Of a stretch of DNA of 64,000 bases, positions 54,649-62,462 are shown in pieces. A program made the position numbers and the translations under genes. This DNA is from Bradyrhizobium sp. JYMT SZCCT0428 (GTDB lineage Bacteria > Pseudomonadota > Alphaproteobacteria > Rhizobiales > Xanthobacteraceae). The notes beneath the pieces are model-generated. The model was not told where the DNA came from. It ran no database searches and was given only the letters and a program-made list of their open reading frames with translations. Location of the stretch: the NCBI RefSeq assembly GCF_018131075.1, contig NZ_JAFCLS010000019.1, forward strand, positions 62,001 to 126,000. Reading direction: 5' to 3'. How positions within the stretch are numbered: position 1 is the stretch's first letter; each line of letters begins with the position of its first letter.

Positions 54649-55854
54649 ATGTCCACGTTCGACAATCCATTCGATCCCGCCCGCCGACTCCATGCCCAGG
54701 GTTGCAGCTGCGGCAGGCACATTAGCGATGCCGAACATGACGCCGAGCTTGCGCTGCAGCCGACGGTGGCGGCTTCCGAAGAGGCCCGCTTTGAGAACGT
54801 GGTCGCATCCGCCGTGATGCGCGCGATGTTTCCGCAGGATGTGGCGCGCCGCGCCTTCCTGAAATCGGTCGGCGCCGCGACCGCCGCTGCCGCGCTGTCG
54901 CAATTCTTCCCGCTGAAGACCGCGACCGAAGCCTTCGCGCAAGGCGGGCCGCTGGAAAAGAAGGACCTCAAGGTCGGCTTCATACCGATCACCTGCGCGA
55001 CGCCGATCATCATGGCCGCGCCGATGGGGTTTTACTCCAAGAACGGCCTCAACGTCGAAGTCATCAAGACCGCCGGCTGGGCCGTCATTCGCGACAAGAC
55101 CATCAACAAGGAATATGACGCGGCCCACATGCTGTCGCCGATGCCGCTCGCGATCACGATGGGCGTCGGCTCCAACCCGCTGCCCTACACCATGCCGGCG
55201 GTCGAGAACATCAACGGCCAGGCGATCACGCTCGCGGTCAAGCACAGGGACAAGCGCGACCCGAAGAGCTGGAAGGGCTTTAAATTCGCCGTCCCGTTCG
55301 ACTACTCCATGCACAACTATTTGCTGCGCTATTATCTGGCCGAGCACGGCATCGACCCCGATGCCGACGTGCAGATCCGCGCCGTGCCGCCGCCGGAAAT
55401 GGTCGCCAATCTGCGCGCCGACAATATCGACGGATTCCTCGGCCCCGATCCGATGAACCAGCGCGCGGTCTATGACGGCGTCGGCTTCATCCACATCCTG
55501 ACCAAGGATATCTGGGAGGGGCATCCCTGCTGCGCCTTTGCCGCATCGAAGGAATTCATCACCTCGATGCCGAACACCTATAGCGCCTTGCTCAAATCGA
55601 TCATCGAGGCGACGGCATTCGCGCACAAGGCCGACTGCGGCAAGACCACGGTGCTGAACATCCTCGCGGGCCTCGACGAGCCCAGCGAGGGCGCTGTCAT
55701 CGTCGATGGGCAGGCGATCGAGGGCACCAGCCTCGACCGCGCCGTGATCTTCCAGAGCCACGCGCTGCTGCCGTGGCGCACGGTGCTCGGCAATGTCGCC
55801 TATGCCGCGCCGAAAATGATCGAGACCAGTCCACCCCAGACGATCGCGCGCTAA
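54649..55854 (+). pseudogene. Deletion-derived chimera: NrtA-like binding protein fused to an NrtD-like ATPase fragment
   Basis: A 401-codon open frame. Residues 1-328 are a nitrate/cyanate-type substrate-binding protein (GCSCGRHISDAEHD; Tat signal RRAFLKSVGAATAA; VGFIPITCATPIIMAAPMGF; EGHPCCAFAASKEF). At about residue 329 the sequence jumps to the middle of an ABC ATPase: GKTTVLNILAGLDEPSEGAV and DRAVIFQSHALLPWRTVLGN, i.e. from Walker A past the Q-loop, then a foreign 16-residue tail. The end of the binding protein, the whole permease and most of the ATPase are missing. Transport by this locus must be dead unless supplied elsewhere; the product may still be made from the intact sigma-54 promoter. 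Confidence 0.88.
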
Positions 55855-55874
55855 CATTCACCAGGAGACGAGAC

Positions 55875-56363
55875 ATGAAACGCGAAGACCTCACCGAAAA
55901 GCTGCTCGACATCAAGCGCGAGAAGGGCTGGAACTGGAAGCACATCTGCGAACAGATCGGCGGCTATTCCGAAGTGCTGATCGTCGGCGCCATCCTCGGC
56001 CAGATGAAACTCACAAAACCGCAGGCGGCTAATGCGGCTGAGTTGTTCGGCCTGTCGAAATCCGAGACCGCGATGCTGAACGAAGTGCCGATGCGCGGCA
56101 CCGGCACGCCGATGCCGCCGACCGATCCTTTGATCTATCGCTTCTACGAGATGGTGCTGGTCAACGGCCCGGCGTGGAAAGCGCTGATCGAGGAGGAATT
56201 CGGCGACGGCATCATGTCGGCGATCGATTTCGACATGGCGATGGAGCGCGTTGCCAATCCGAAGGGCGACCGCGTCAAGATCACGATGTCCGGCAAATTC
56301 CTGCCTTACAAATATTACGGCGCCAGCGGCAACGTGCCGGAGTACGGGTTCAAGGAGGGCTGA
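55875..56363 (+). CDS. cynS: Cyanase (cyanate hydratase)
   Basis: A 162-residue enzyme, cyanate plus bicarbonate to ammonia and CO2. The catalytic triad is at the right spacing: Arg89 and Glu92 (YRFYEMVLVNG) and Ser115 (DGIMSAIDFDM), corresponding to Arg96/Glu99/Ser122 of E. coli CynS. AGGAGACG stands before the ATG. It is 20 nt behind the chimeric binding-protein frame and so under the same sigma-54 promoter. Intact length and active site suggest it still works; cyanate uptake would be lost. Confidence 0.97.
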   Translation: MKREDLTEKLLDIKREKGWNWKHICEQIGGYSEVLIVGAILGQMKLTKPQAANAAELFGLSKSETAMLNEVPMRGTGTPMPPTDPLIYRFYEMVLVNGPAWKALIEEEFGDGIMSAIDFDMAMERVANPKGDRVKITMSGKFLPYKYYGASGNVPEYGFKEG

Positions 56364-56375
56364 ACCAACCCTGAC

Positions 56376-56461
56376 CGTCATTGCGAGCGCAGCGAAGCAA
56401 TCCATATCGCCACACGAAGAGAGAATGGATTGCTTCGTCGCTTACGCTCCTCGCAATGACG
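56376..56461. repeat. CGTCATTGCGAG palindromic repeat
   Basis: CGTCATTGCGAGCG / CTCCTCGCAATGACG with inner AGCAATCCAT / ATGGATTGCT. Same family as 47169-47252. Between the convergent cynS and PEP-mutase-like genes. Confidence 0.9.
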
Positions 56462-56472
56462 GCGCTCACCCC

Positions 56473-57291
56473 TCACGCCGCCGCGAACGCAGCCCTCACT
56501 TCCTTGATCGGCGCCATCTCACGCACATAGGTGAATGCGCCCTGATCCTTCATTTCGCGGGCGCATTTGAGGAAGGCGGCGAGCGCCACGCGCGCCATCG
56601 CGCCGCCGACGCTGATGCGCTTGACGCCGGCGGCGGCAATCTGCGGCACGGTCAATGTCGGATCGGCAAACCCCATCACCAGATTGAAGGGTTTTCCGAC
56701 CGACGATACGACCGTGCGGATGGTGTCGATGTCGTGCACGCCGGGCGAATACAGCACGTCGGCGCCGGCGGCCTCGAATGCCTGCAAGCGCTTGATGGTG
56801 TCGTCGAGATCGTTGCGGCCATACAGCAGGTTCTCGGCCCGCGCCGTCAGCGTGAACGGGAAGGGCAGCGCGCGGGCGGCTTCGACCGCCGCGTGCACCC
56901 GCTCGACCGCGAGCGTGAAATCATAGATCGGCCGCCCGGGATCGCCGGTTGAATCCTCGATCGAGCCGCCGACCACGCCGGCTTCGGCCGCGCGCGCAAT
57001 GGCTTTCGCGGCCGTCTTCGGGTCATCCGCGCCGCAATTCTCCAGATCCGCATTGACCGGCAGGTCGGTCGCGTCAGCAATGGCGCGGCAATTCTCGATG
57101 ATGGCATCGAGGCTGACGGTGGCGCTGCCGAGCGTGTTGGCAAGCCCCAGGCTCGTGGTCGCGAGCGCCTCAAAACCCATCGCCGCGAGCAGCTTGGCGG
57201 TGCCGGCATCCCATGGATTGGGAATGATGAAGGCGCCGGGCCGCGCGTGCAGGGCGCGGAACAGTTCGGCTTTTTCCATCTGGCTGCGCAT
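56473..57291 (-). CDS. Isocitrate lyase/PEP mutase superfamily protein
   Basis: A 272-residue TIM-barrel enzyme. PGAFIIPNPWDAGTAKLLAA and LGLANTLGS at the N-terminus, then the metal-site region ADLENCGADDP, GGSIEDSTGDPGRPIYD, and FTLTARAENLLYGR are typical of the carboxyphosphonoenolpyruvate/oxaloacetate-lyase-like subgroup. The true ICL KKCGH is not present, so it is not isocitrate lyase. Start ATG 57291 (MRSQMEKAELF). Divergent from a LysR regulator. Confidence 0.85.
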   Translation of the reverse strand: MRSQMEKAELFRALHARPGAFIIPNPWDAGTAKLLAAMGFEALATTSLGLANTLGSATVSLDAIIENCRAIADATDLPVNADLENCGADDPKTAAKAIARAAEAGVVGGSIEDSTGDPGRPIYDFTLAVERVHAAVEAARALPFPFTLTARAENLLYGRNDLDDTIKRLQAFEAAGADVLYSPGVHDIDTIRTVVSSVGKPFNLVMGFADPTLTVPQIAAAGVKRISVGGAMARVALAAFLKCAREMKDQGAFTYVREMAPIKEVRAAFAAA

Positions 57292-57402
57292 CGCTTCGTT
57301 TCCCTCAATTGGTTGCTTCGCAGCCAAACATAGGAGGCTTCCGTCCATCAGCCTAATTTGTTATTTCTCTTCATATCATCAGCTTTTTGCATGGACGGGA
57401 AA

Positions 57403-58320
57403 ATGGACAGCGACGCGCTCAGCACTTTCCTGACGGTTCACCGCCGCGGCGGAATCTCGAGCGCCGCCAAGGCGCTGCACCGTTCGCAGCCGGCGATATC
57501 CCGGCGCATTGCGCTGTTGGAGCAGGAGCTTGGCGTACCGCTGTTCGAGCGGATCGCGGGACGGACGATGCTGAGCGATGCAGGGCGGGTGATGGTGCCG
57601 TACGCCGAGCGCGCGGTCGCCGCCGCGCAGGATGCGGAGAATGCGGTGCGTGCATTGGCGCGGCCGGATTCGGGGCCGGTCGCGCTCGCCGTGGTCGGCA
57701 CGCTGGCGGGCGGCAGGCTGTCCGAAATCCTCAAGCGGTTTGCCGCCGAATATCCCGGCGTCGAACTGACCTTGCGCACCGCGACCAGCGCTGAGGTCAG
57801 CGATCTGATCCGGCGCGGCGAGGCGACCATCGGGCTGCGCTACGACCGCGACGGCTCGCGCGATCTCGATTGCGAATTGCTGCAAGCCGAACGGCTTCAG
57901 GTCGTGTGCGCGGCCGATCATCCGCGCGCCGGCCGGCGGGTCGCGAAACTGGCCGATTTGCGCGGCGAACGCTGGATCGCGTTTCCGGTACTGCCGCAGC
58001 GGCGCGAGATCACGGCGTCACACGTGTTCGCGCTGTTTCAAACCCATGGATTGGGGGAGGTCGGCTGGACGCCGGTCGACAGCCTCACCGCCCAGAAGCG
58101 TCTGGTCGAAGCCGGCCTTGGCATCGCATTGCTCTCGGAGAGCAACGCTGCCGAAGAACTCAAATACGGCTCGATCGCGACCATCCGCGTCGGCGATCTC
58201 AAGGCAAGCCAGGACGTCGTGACGGTGACCCGCCGCGGCGGCTTTCTCAGCGCGGCCTCGCGGCGGTTGTTGGAGATTGTCCGGGCTGAGTACGGCGGGA
58301 CTAAAACGTCAAAGCGTTAA
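57403..58320 (+). CDS. LysR-family transcriptional regulator
   Basis: A 305-residue regulator. N-terminal winged helix (FLTVHRRGGISSAAKALHRS, then QPAISRRIALLEQELGVPLF) and a C-terminal effector-binding domain (GPVALAVVGTLAGGRLSEIL, LVEAGLGIALLSES). ATG 57403 is preferred (GGGAAA just upstream); ATG 57391 adds 4 residues. It is divergent from the PEP-mutase-like gene across a short gap of 111 nt and is its probable regulator; effector unknown. Confidence 0.92.
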   Translation: MDSDALSTFLTVHRRGGISSAAKALHRSQPAISRRIALLEQELGVPLFERIAGRTMLSDAGRVMVPYAERAVAAAQDAENAVRALARPDSGPVALAVVGTLAGGRLSEILKRFAAEYPGVELTLRTATSAEVSDLIRRGEATIGLRYDRDGSRDLDCELLQAERLQVVCAADHPRAGRRVAKLADLRGERWIAFPVLPQRREITASHVFALFQTHGLGEVGWTPVDSLTAQKRLVEAGLGIALLSESNAAEELKYGSIATIRVGDLKASQDVVTVTRRGGFLSAASRRLLEIVRAEYGGTKTSKR

Positions 58321-58324
58321 CACC

Positions 58325-58404
58325 GTCATTCCGGGGCGCGTCGAAGACGCGAACCCGGAATCTCGAGATTCCGGGTCCGGTGTCTCGCACCGTCCCGGAA
58401 TGAC
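58325..58404. repeat. GTCATTCCGGGG palindromic repeat
   Basis: GTCATTCCGGGGCG at left pairs with CGTCCCGGAATGAC at right (one mismatch), with inner CCCGGAATCTC / GAGATTCCGGG. It lies just after the LysR gene and just before the stop of the zeta-subunit gene. Confidence 0.85.
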
Positions 58405-58410
58405 ACCGCG

Positions 58411-58734
58411 TTACGTCCCCGCCTTCACCTGGGCGACGGCCGTCGCCATCAGTTCGTCCATCTTGGCGCGGATTTCCTGCTCGGTGAGGGCAACGCCCTT
58501 GGCCTTGATATCGGCCATCACCTTGCGAAGGACGTCGGAATCGCCGGCTTCCTCGAAATCGGCGGCGACCACTTCCTTGGCGTAGGCAGTGGCGGCGTCG
58601 CCGGTAATTCCGAGCTTTTCTGCGACCCAAGTTCCGAGCAGCCGGTTGCGGCGCGCCTCGGCCTTGAACTTCTGATCCGCATCGAGAGCGAATTTCTTCT
58701 CGAAACCTTCTTCGCGCTTGTCGAAAGTGCTCAT
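58411..58734 (-). CDS. ATPase inhibitor subunit zeta (DUF1476)
   Basis: A 107-residue protein of the alphaproteobacterial DUF1476 family. MSTFDKREEGFEKKFALDAD is the characteristic inhibitory N-terminus, followed by LLGTWVAEKLG and KAKGVALTEQEIRAKMDEL. It binds the F1-ATPase and blocks ATP hydrolysis. Monocistronic. Confidence 0.95.
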   Translation of the reverse strand: MSTFDKREEGFEKKFALDADQKFKAEARRNRLLGTWVAEKLGITGDAATAYAKEVVAADFEEAGDSDVLRKVMADIKAKGVALTEQEIRAKMDELMATAVAQVKAGT

Positions 58735-58862
58735 ATTTGAGTTCCAATCCCTGCCAGATGCACGCGGGGGCCGCGTTGTGGCGGCCCCGTCGCCTACCTA
58801 GATAGAGGGGGCGAATCGGCAAAACAACGGGCCGTTAAGCCGCAGTCTACAGGTATAAGTTG

Positions 58863-58876
58863 GGCCCAATTGGGCC
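58863..58876. promoter_or_regulatory. 14-bp perfect palindrome upstream of purC
   Basis: GGCCCAATTGGGCC is its own reverse complement and sits about 180 nt before the purC start, in the 320-nt gap that separates purC from the divergent zeta-subunit gene. It could be an operator; no matching purine regulator is known to me. Confidence 0.45.
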
Positions 58877-59054
58877 GTGTCGATTGTGCTGGATAGGCCA
58901 ATCGGATAGGTTGCCAACAGGCTAGGTTCTTGTTCTGTTTCCAGATGGTTAAGATCAGGTTCCTGGCCTTCACGGCAGCTCCGTCGTGGTCGTAAACCCT
59001 TGTCATCCGGAGCACACCAAATTCATGGATTTCAACAAAACACGGTACATCCCT

Positions 59055-59822
59055 ATGAGCCGTCGACGCCGTATTTATGAAGGCAAGGCCAAGGTCCTGT
59101 ATGAAGGCCCGGAGCCGGGAACCCTGATCCAGCACTTCAAGGACGATGCGACCGCGTTCAATGCCAAGAAACACCAGGTGATCGAGGGCAAGGGCGTCCT
59201 CAACAACCGGATTTCGGAGTACCTGTTTCAGCACCTCAACGACATCGGGGTGCCGACCCATTTCATCCGCCGCCTCAACATGCGCGAGCAGCTGATTCGC
59301 GAGGTCGAGATCGTGCCGCTGGAGGTGGTGGTGCGGAACGTGGCGGCGGGATCGCTGTCGCAGCGCCTCGGCATCGAGGAAGGTACCCAGCTGCCGCGCT
59401 CGATTATCGAGTTTTATTACAAGAACGACCAGCTCAACGATCCGATGGTCTCCGAAGAGCACATCACCGCGTTCGGCTGGGCGACGCCGCAGGAAATCGA
59501 CGACATCATGGCGCTTGCCATCCGCGTCAACGACTTCCTGACCGGGCTGTTTCTGGGCATCGGCATCCGTCTGGTCGATTTCAAGATGGAATGTGGCCGC
59601 CTGTTCGAGAACGAAATGATGCGGATCATCGTCGCCGACGAGATCTCGCCCGACTCATGCCGGCTGTGGGACATCAAGTCGAACGAGAAACTCGACAAGG
59701 ATCGTTTCCGCAGGGATCTCGGTGGTCTCCTGGAGGCCTATACCGAGGTGGCAAAACGTCTGGGTATCCTGATGGAGAACGAGCGGCCGGCGGGTACGGG
59801 TCCGGTGCTGGTGAAGAGCTGA
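59055..59822 (+). CDS. purC: SAICAR synthase
   Basis: A 255-residue ATP-dependent enzyme joining aspartate to CAIR in purine synthesis. Signatures: RRRRIYEGKAKVLYEGPEPG with the ATP-binding GKAK, EVVVRNVAAGSLSQRLG, and VDFKMECGR with DEISPDSCRLWD. ATG 59055 (MSRRRRIYEG) is preferred; an in-frame upstream ATG (59025) would add ten residues. First gene of purC-purS-purQ. Confidence 0.97.
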   Translation: MSRRRRIYEGKAKVLYEGPEPGTLIQHFKDDATAFNAKKHQVIEGKGVLNNRISEYLFQHLNDIGVPTHFIRRLNMREQLIREVEIVPLEVVVRNVAAGSLSQRLGIEEGTQLPRSIIEFYYKNDQLNDPMVSEEHITAFGWATPQEIDDIMALAIRVNDFLTGLFLGIGIRLVDFKMECGRLFENEMMRIIVADEISPDSCRLWDIKSNEKLDKDRFRRDLGGLLEAYTEVAKRLGILMENERPAGTGPVLVKS

Positions 59823-59832
59823 GGCAGGTCCT

Positions 59833-60072
59833 GTGAAAGCACGTGTTACCGTTACCTTGAAGTCCGGCATTCTCGATCCGCAGGGCAAGGCCATCGAAGG
59901 GGCGCTGAAATCGCTCGGCGTCGACGGTGTCGCCAGCGTCCGTCAGGGCAAGGTGTTCGACATCGAACTATCAGGCTCGGACAAGGCCAAGGCCGAGGCG
60001 GCGTTGAAGGACGCCGCCGACAAGCTGCTGGCGAACACCGTGATCGAGAATTACCGGGTCGAACTGCTCTAG
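59833..60072 (+). CDS. purS: Phosphoribosylformylglycinamidine synthase subunit PurS
   Basis: A 79-residue small subunit of the FGAM synthase complex, bridging PurL and PurQ. KARVTVTLKSGILDPQGKAI and SLGVDGVASVRQGKVFDIEL are conserved. GTG start. Ten nt on each side to purC and purQ: operon. Confidence 0.97.
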   Translation: MKARVTVTLKSGILDPQGKAIEGALKSLGVDGVASVRQGKVFDIELSGSDKAKAEAALKDAADKLLANTVIENYRVELL

Positions 60073-60081
60073 GCGATCTCC

Positions 60082-60783
60082 ATGAAATCAGCCGTTCTCG
60101 TCTTCCCTGGCATCAATCGCGAGCGCGATATGGCGCGGGCGCTCAAACTTGCATCGGGCAACGAGGCCGCGATGGTCTGGCATGCCGAGACCGCGCTGCC
60201 CAAGGGCACCGACCTCGTGGTGGTGCCCGGCGGATTTTCCTACGGCGATTATCTGCGCTGCGGCGCCATTGCGGCGCGTGCGCCTGTCATGGACGCGGTG
60301 CGGGATTTTGCGGCCAGTGGCGGGCTCGTGCTCGGTGTCTGCAACGGTTTTCAGATCCTCTGCGAAGCCGGCCTTCTGCCCGGCGTGCTGATGCGCAACG
60401 CGCGGCTGAAATTCATCTGCAAGGATGTGCACCTGCGGGTCGAACGCTCCGACACGCCGTTCACGCGCGGCTACAATGCCGGCCAGGTCATCCGCGTGCC
60501 GGTGGCGCATGGCGAGGGCAATTACGAGGCCGATGAAGAGACGGTCAAGCGCCTCGAAGGCGAGGGGCGGGTGCTGTACCGTTATTGCTCCGCCGATGGC
60601 GTGGTAGACGAAAGCTCCAACATCAACGGCGCCGCGCAGTCGATTGCCGGCATCGTCAGCGAGCGCGGCAATGTGCTCGGCATGATGCCGCATCCGGAAA
60701 ACCACGTCGAAGACATCATGGGCTGTACCGACGGTCGCGGGCTGTTCGCGGGCCTCGTTGCGCATCTGGAAAAAGCGGCGTGA
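60082..60783 (+). CDS. purQ: Phosphoribosylformylglycinamidine synthase subunit PurQ
   Basis: A 233-residue class I glutamine amidotransferase that supplies ammonia to PurL. The catalytic triad is Cys87 (LVLGVCNGFQ), His204 and Glu206 (MMPHPENHVE). The stop overlaps the GTG of the following Bug-type gene by 4 nt (GTGA). purL is not in the window. Confidence 0.98.
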   Translation: MKSAVLVFPGINRERDMARALKLASGNEAAMVWHAETALPKGTDLVVVPGGFSYGDYLRCGAIAARAPVMDAVRDFAASGGLVLGVCNGFQILCEAGLLPGVLMRNARLKFICKDVHLRVERSDTPFTRGYNAGQVIRVPVAHGEGNYEADEETVKRLEGEGRVLYRYCSADGVVDESSNINGAAQSIAGIVSERGNVLGMMPHPENHVEDIMGCTDGRGLFAGLVAHLEKAA

Positions 60784-61745
60784 TTTCTTTCGCCAAGCGG
60801 CTCTTGATCGCCGCTGCGGCGCTGTCATACGCGTCTGCCGCCCACGCGCAGGATTACCCAAAACGTCCCGTCACCATGATCGTGCCGTTCGCGGCCGGCG
60901 GCACCTCTGACGTGATCGCGCGCGTGGTCGCCGAGGAGATGGCCAAGCCACTCGGACAACCGATCGTGATCGAGAATATCGTGGGCGCCGGCGGCTCGAT
61001 CGCGCTGGCGCGGGCGGCGCGCGCTGAAGCCGATGGTTACACCATCGCGATCGGCAATGCCGGCACCAGCGCCGCGACCTATACGATCTATCCGAAACTG
61101 TCGTTCACACCGGACTCCTTCGTGCCGATCGCGATGGTGGCGAAGACCTTCGGCATCGTCGCGTTGCGCAAGGATTTTCCGGCCAGGAATCTTCAGGAAT
61201 TCATCGCCTACGTGAAGAAAAATCCCGGCAAGATCAATCTCGGACATGCCGGCGTCGGCTCGTCGAATTTTCTGATCTGCAAGAGTTTTGCGCAGGCCGC
61301 CGGCATCGACGTCACGCTCGTCGGCTATCGCGGCGCCGCGCCCGCGCTGACGGATGCGATCGGCGGGCAGATCGACGGCGTCTGCGATGCCGCAGCGTCC
61401 GTGTCGCAGGCGATCGACGACAAGCTCGTCAAAGCAATGGTGGTCGGCTCGACGGTGCGGCTTGCCACCTTGCCGGAGCTGCCGACTTCCGCGGAAGCGG
61501 GGCTTCCCGAATTCGAGGCGCAGGGCTGGAACGGCCTGTTCGCCCCAAAAGGCACGCCGCCGGCGATCATCGCGAAATTGAACGCCGCGGCGAAGAGCGC
61601 GGTGGAGAGCGATGCCGTCAAGAAGCGCTTTCACGATCTCTCGACCGTTGCCCCCGATGCCAATGAGCAAGCCCCCGAAGTGCTTCAGCAACTCGTGACG
61701 CGCGACGTCGAGAAGTACCGCAAGCTGCTGGAAGAGAAGAAGTAG
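60780..61745 (+). CDS. Tripartite-tricarboxylate-type (Bug) substrate-binding protein
   Basis: A 321-residue periplasmic protein with a signal peptide (LLIAAAALSYASAAHA). Mature start DYPKRPVTMIVPFAAGGTSD, then VIENIVGAGGSIALARAARA and GKINLGHAGVGSSNFLICKS, all typical of TctC/Bug proteins that bind carboxylates. GTG start, overlapping purQ by 4 nt, so coupled to it. No TctA/TctB membrane genes are near; an orphan receptor. Confidence 0.92.
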   Translation: MISFAKRLLIAAAALSYASAAHAQDYPKRPVTMIVPFAAGGTSDVIARVVAEEMAKPLGQPIVIENIVGAGGSIALARAARAEADGYTIAIGNAGTSAATYTIYPKLSFTPDSFVPIAMVAKTFGIVALRKDFPARNLQEFIAYVKKNPGKINLGHAGVGSSNFLICKSFAQAAGIDVTLVGYRGAAPALTDAIGGQIDGVCDAAASVSQAIDDKLVKAMVVGSTVRLATLPELPTSAEAGLPEFEAQGWNGLFAPKGTPPAIIAKLNAAAKSAVESDAVKKRFHDLSTVAPDANEQAPEVLQQLVTRDVEKYRKLLEEKK

Positions 61746-61750
61746 CGCTA

Positions 61751-62284
61751 CTACGACACCCATACGATGGACGGTTTGTCGTGGACTACCGCTTCCGGAA
61801 TCGCCGCGGGATAACCGAGGCACAACACCGCAACCGGCGCCAGCGTGGCCGGAATTCCCAGCTCCTTCCTTACCTCTGGGGTGCTGAGCCAGAGCATCGG
61901 CGAGCCGACCCAGCAGGTTCCCAATCCGCGCGCATGCGCTGACAGCATCAGGTTCTGACCGGCGCGGCAACAATCTCCTACCGGTCCGGAAATGATGACG
62001 ACGACCGGCGCGTCCCAGAAGATCTTGAAGCCGGGCCGTTCGATCCAGTCCCAGCCGGGTTCGTCGGGACGATGATCTCTCGCATAGTCCAACGCGCGCG
62101 TGCCACAGGCCGCGATGCGCTCGACGCCCTGCACGACATTGAACGCCCAGGGGACCTGACCGCGAAACGGTGGCGGCGCCTGTGCGGCATCCTCAATCAC
62201 GCTTTCGATCAGCTCGCGCTCGACTGGTTTGGGATCATAGGAGCGCACCGACCGGCGCCCGTGGATCGCTGCAATGACGTCCAT
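61751..62284 (-). CDS. Nitroreductase-family protein
   Basis: A 177-residue FMN protein: MDVIAAIHGRRSVRSYDPKP with the RRSVR FMN motif, AAQAPPPFRGQVPWAFNVVQ, and HARGLGTCWVGSPMLWL. Start ATG 62284 behind GGGGAGAG. Reduces nitro compounds or quinones, or acts on other flavin substrates. Convergent with the Bug gene and divergent from the binding protein at 62463. Confidence 0.92.
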   Translation of the reverse strand: MDVIAAIHGRRSVRSYDPKPVERELIESVIEDAAQAPPPFRGQVPWAFNVVQGVERIAACGTRALDYARDHRPDEPGWDWIERPGFKIFWDAPVVVIISGPVGDCCRAGQNLMLSAHARGLGTCWVGSPMLWLSTPEVRKELGIPATLAPVAVLCLGYPAAIPEAVVHDKPSIVWVS

Positions 62285-62462
62285 CTCGCTCTCCCCGGTC
62301 TCGATATTTCCGCGGAGCATACGCGAGTTCTGAGGCGTAATCTGCGGGCTCGGGCTTCCAGCCATTCCACCGCCGACGTGCCCGGCTGGCCTGAAATTTG
62401 CTCCTGCATCCTCTGCCTACCCGCTGAACGCGGCCTTTCCGATCGTCGGACGGAGGAATGTC

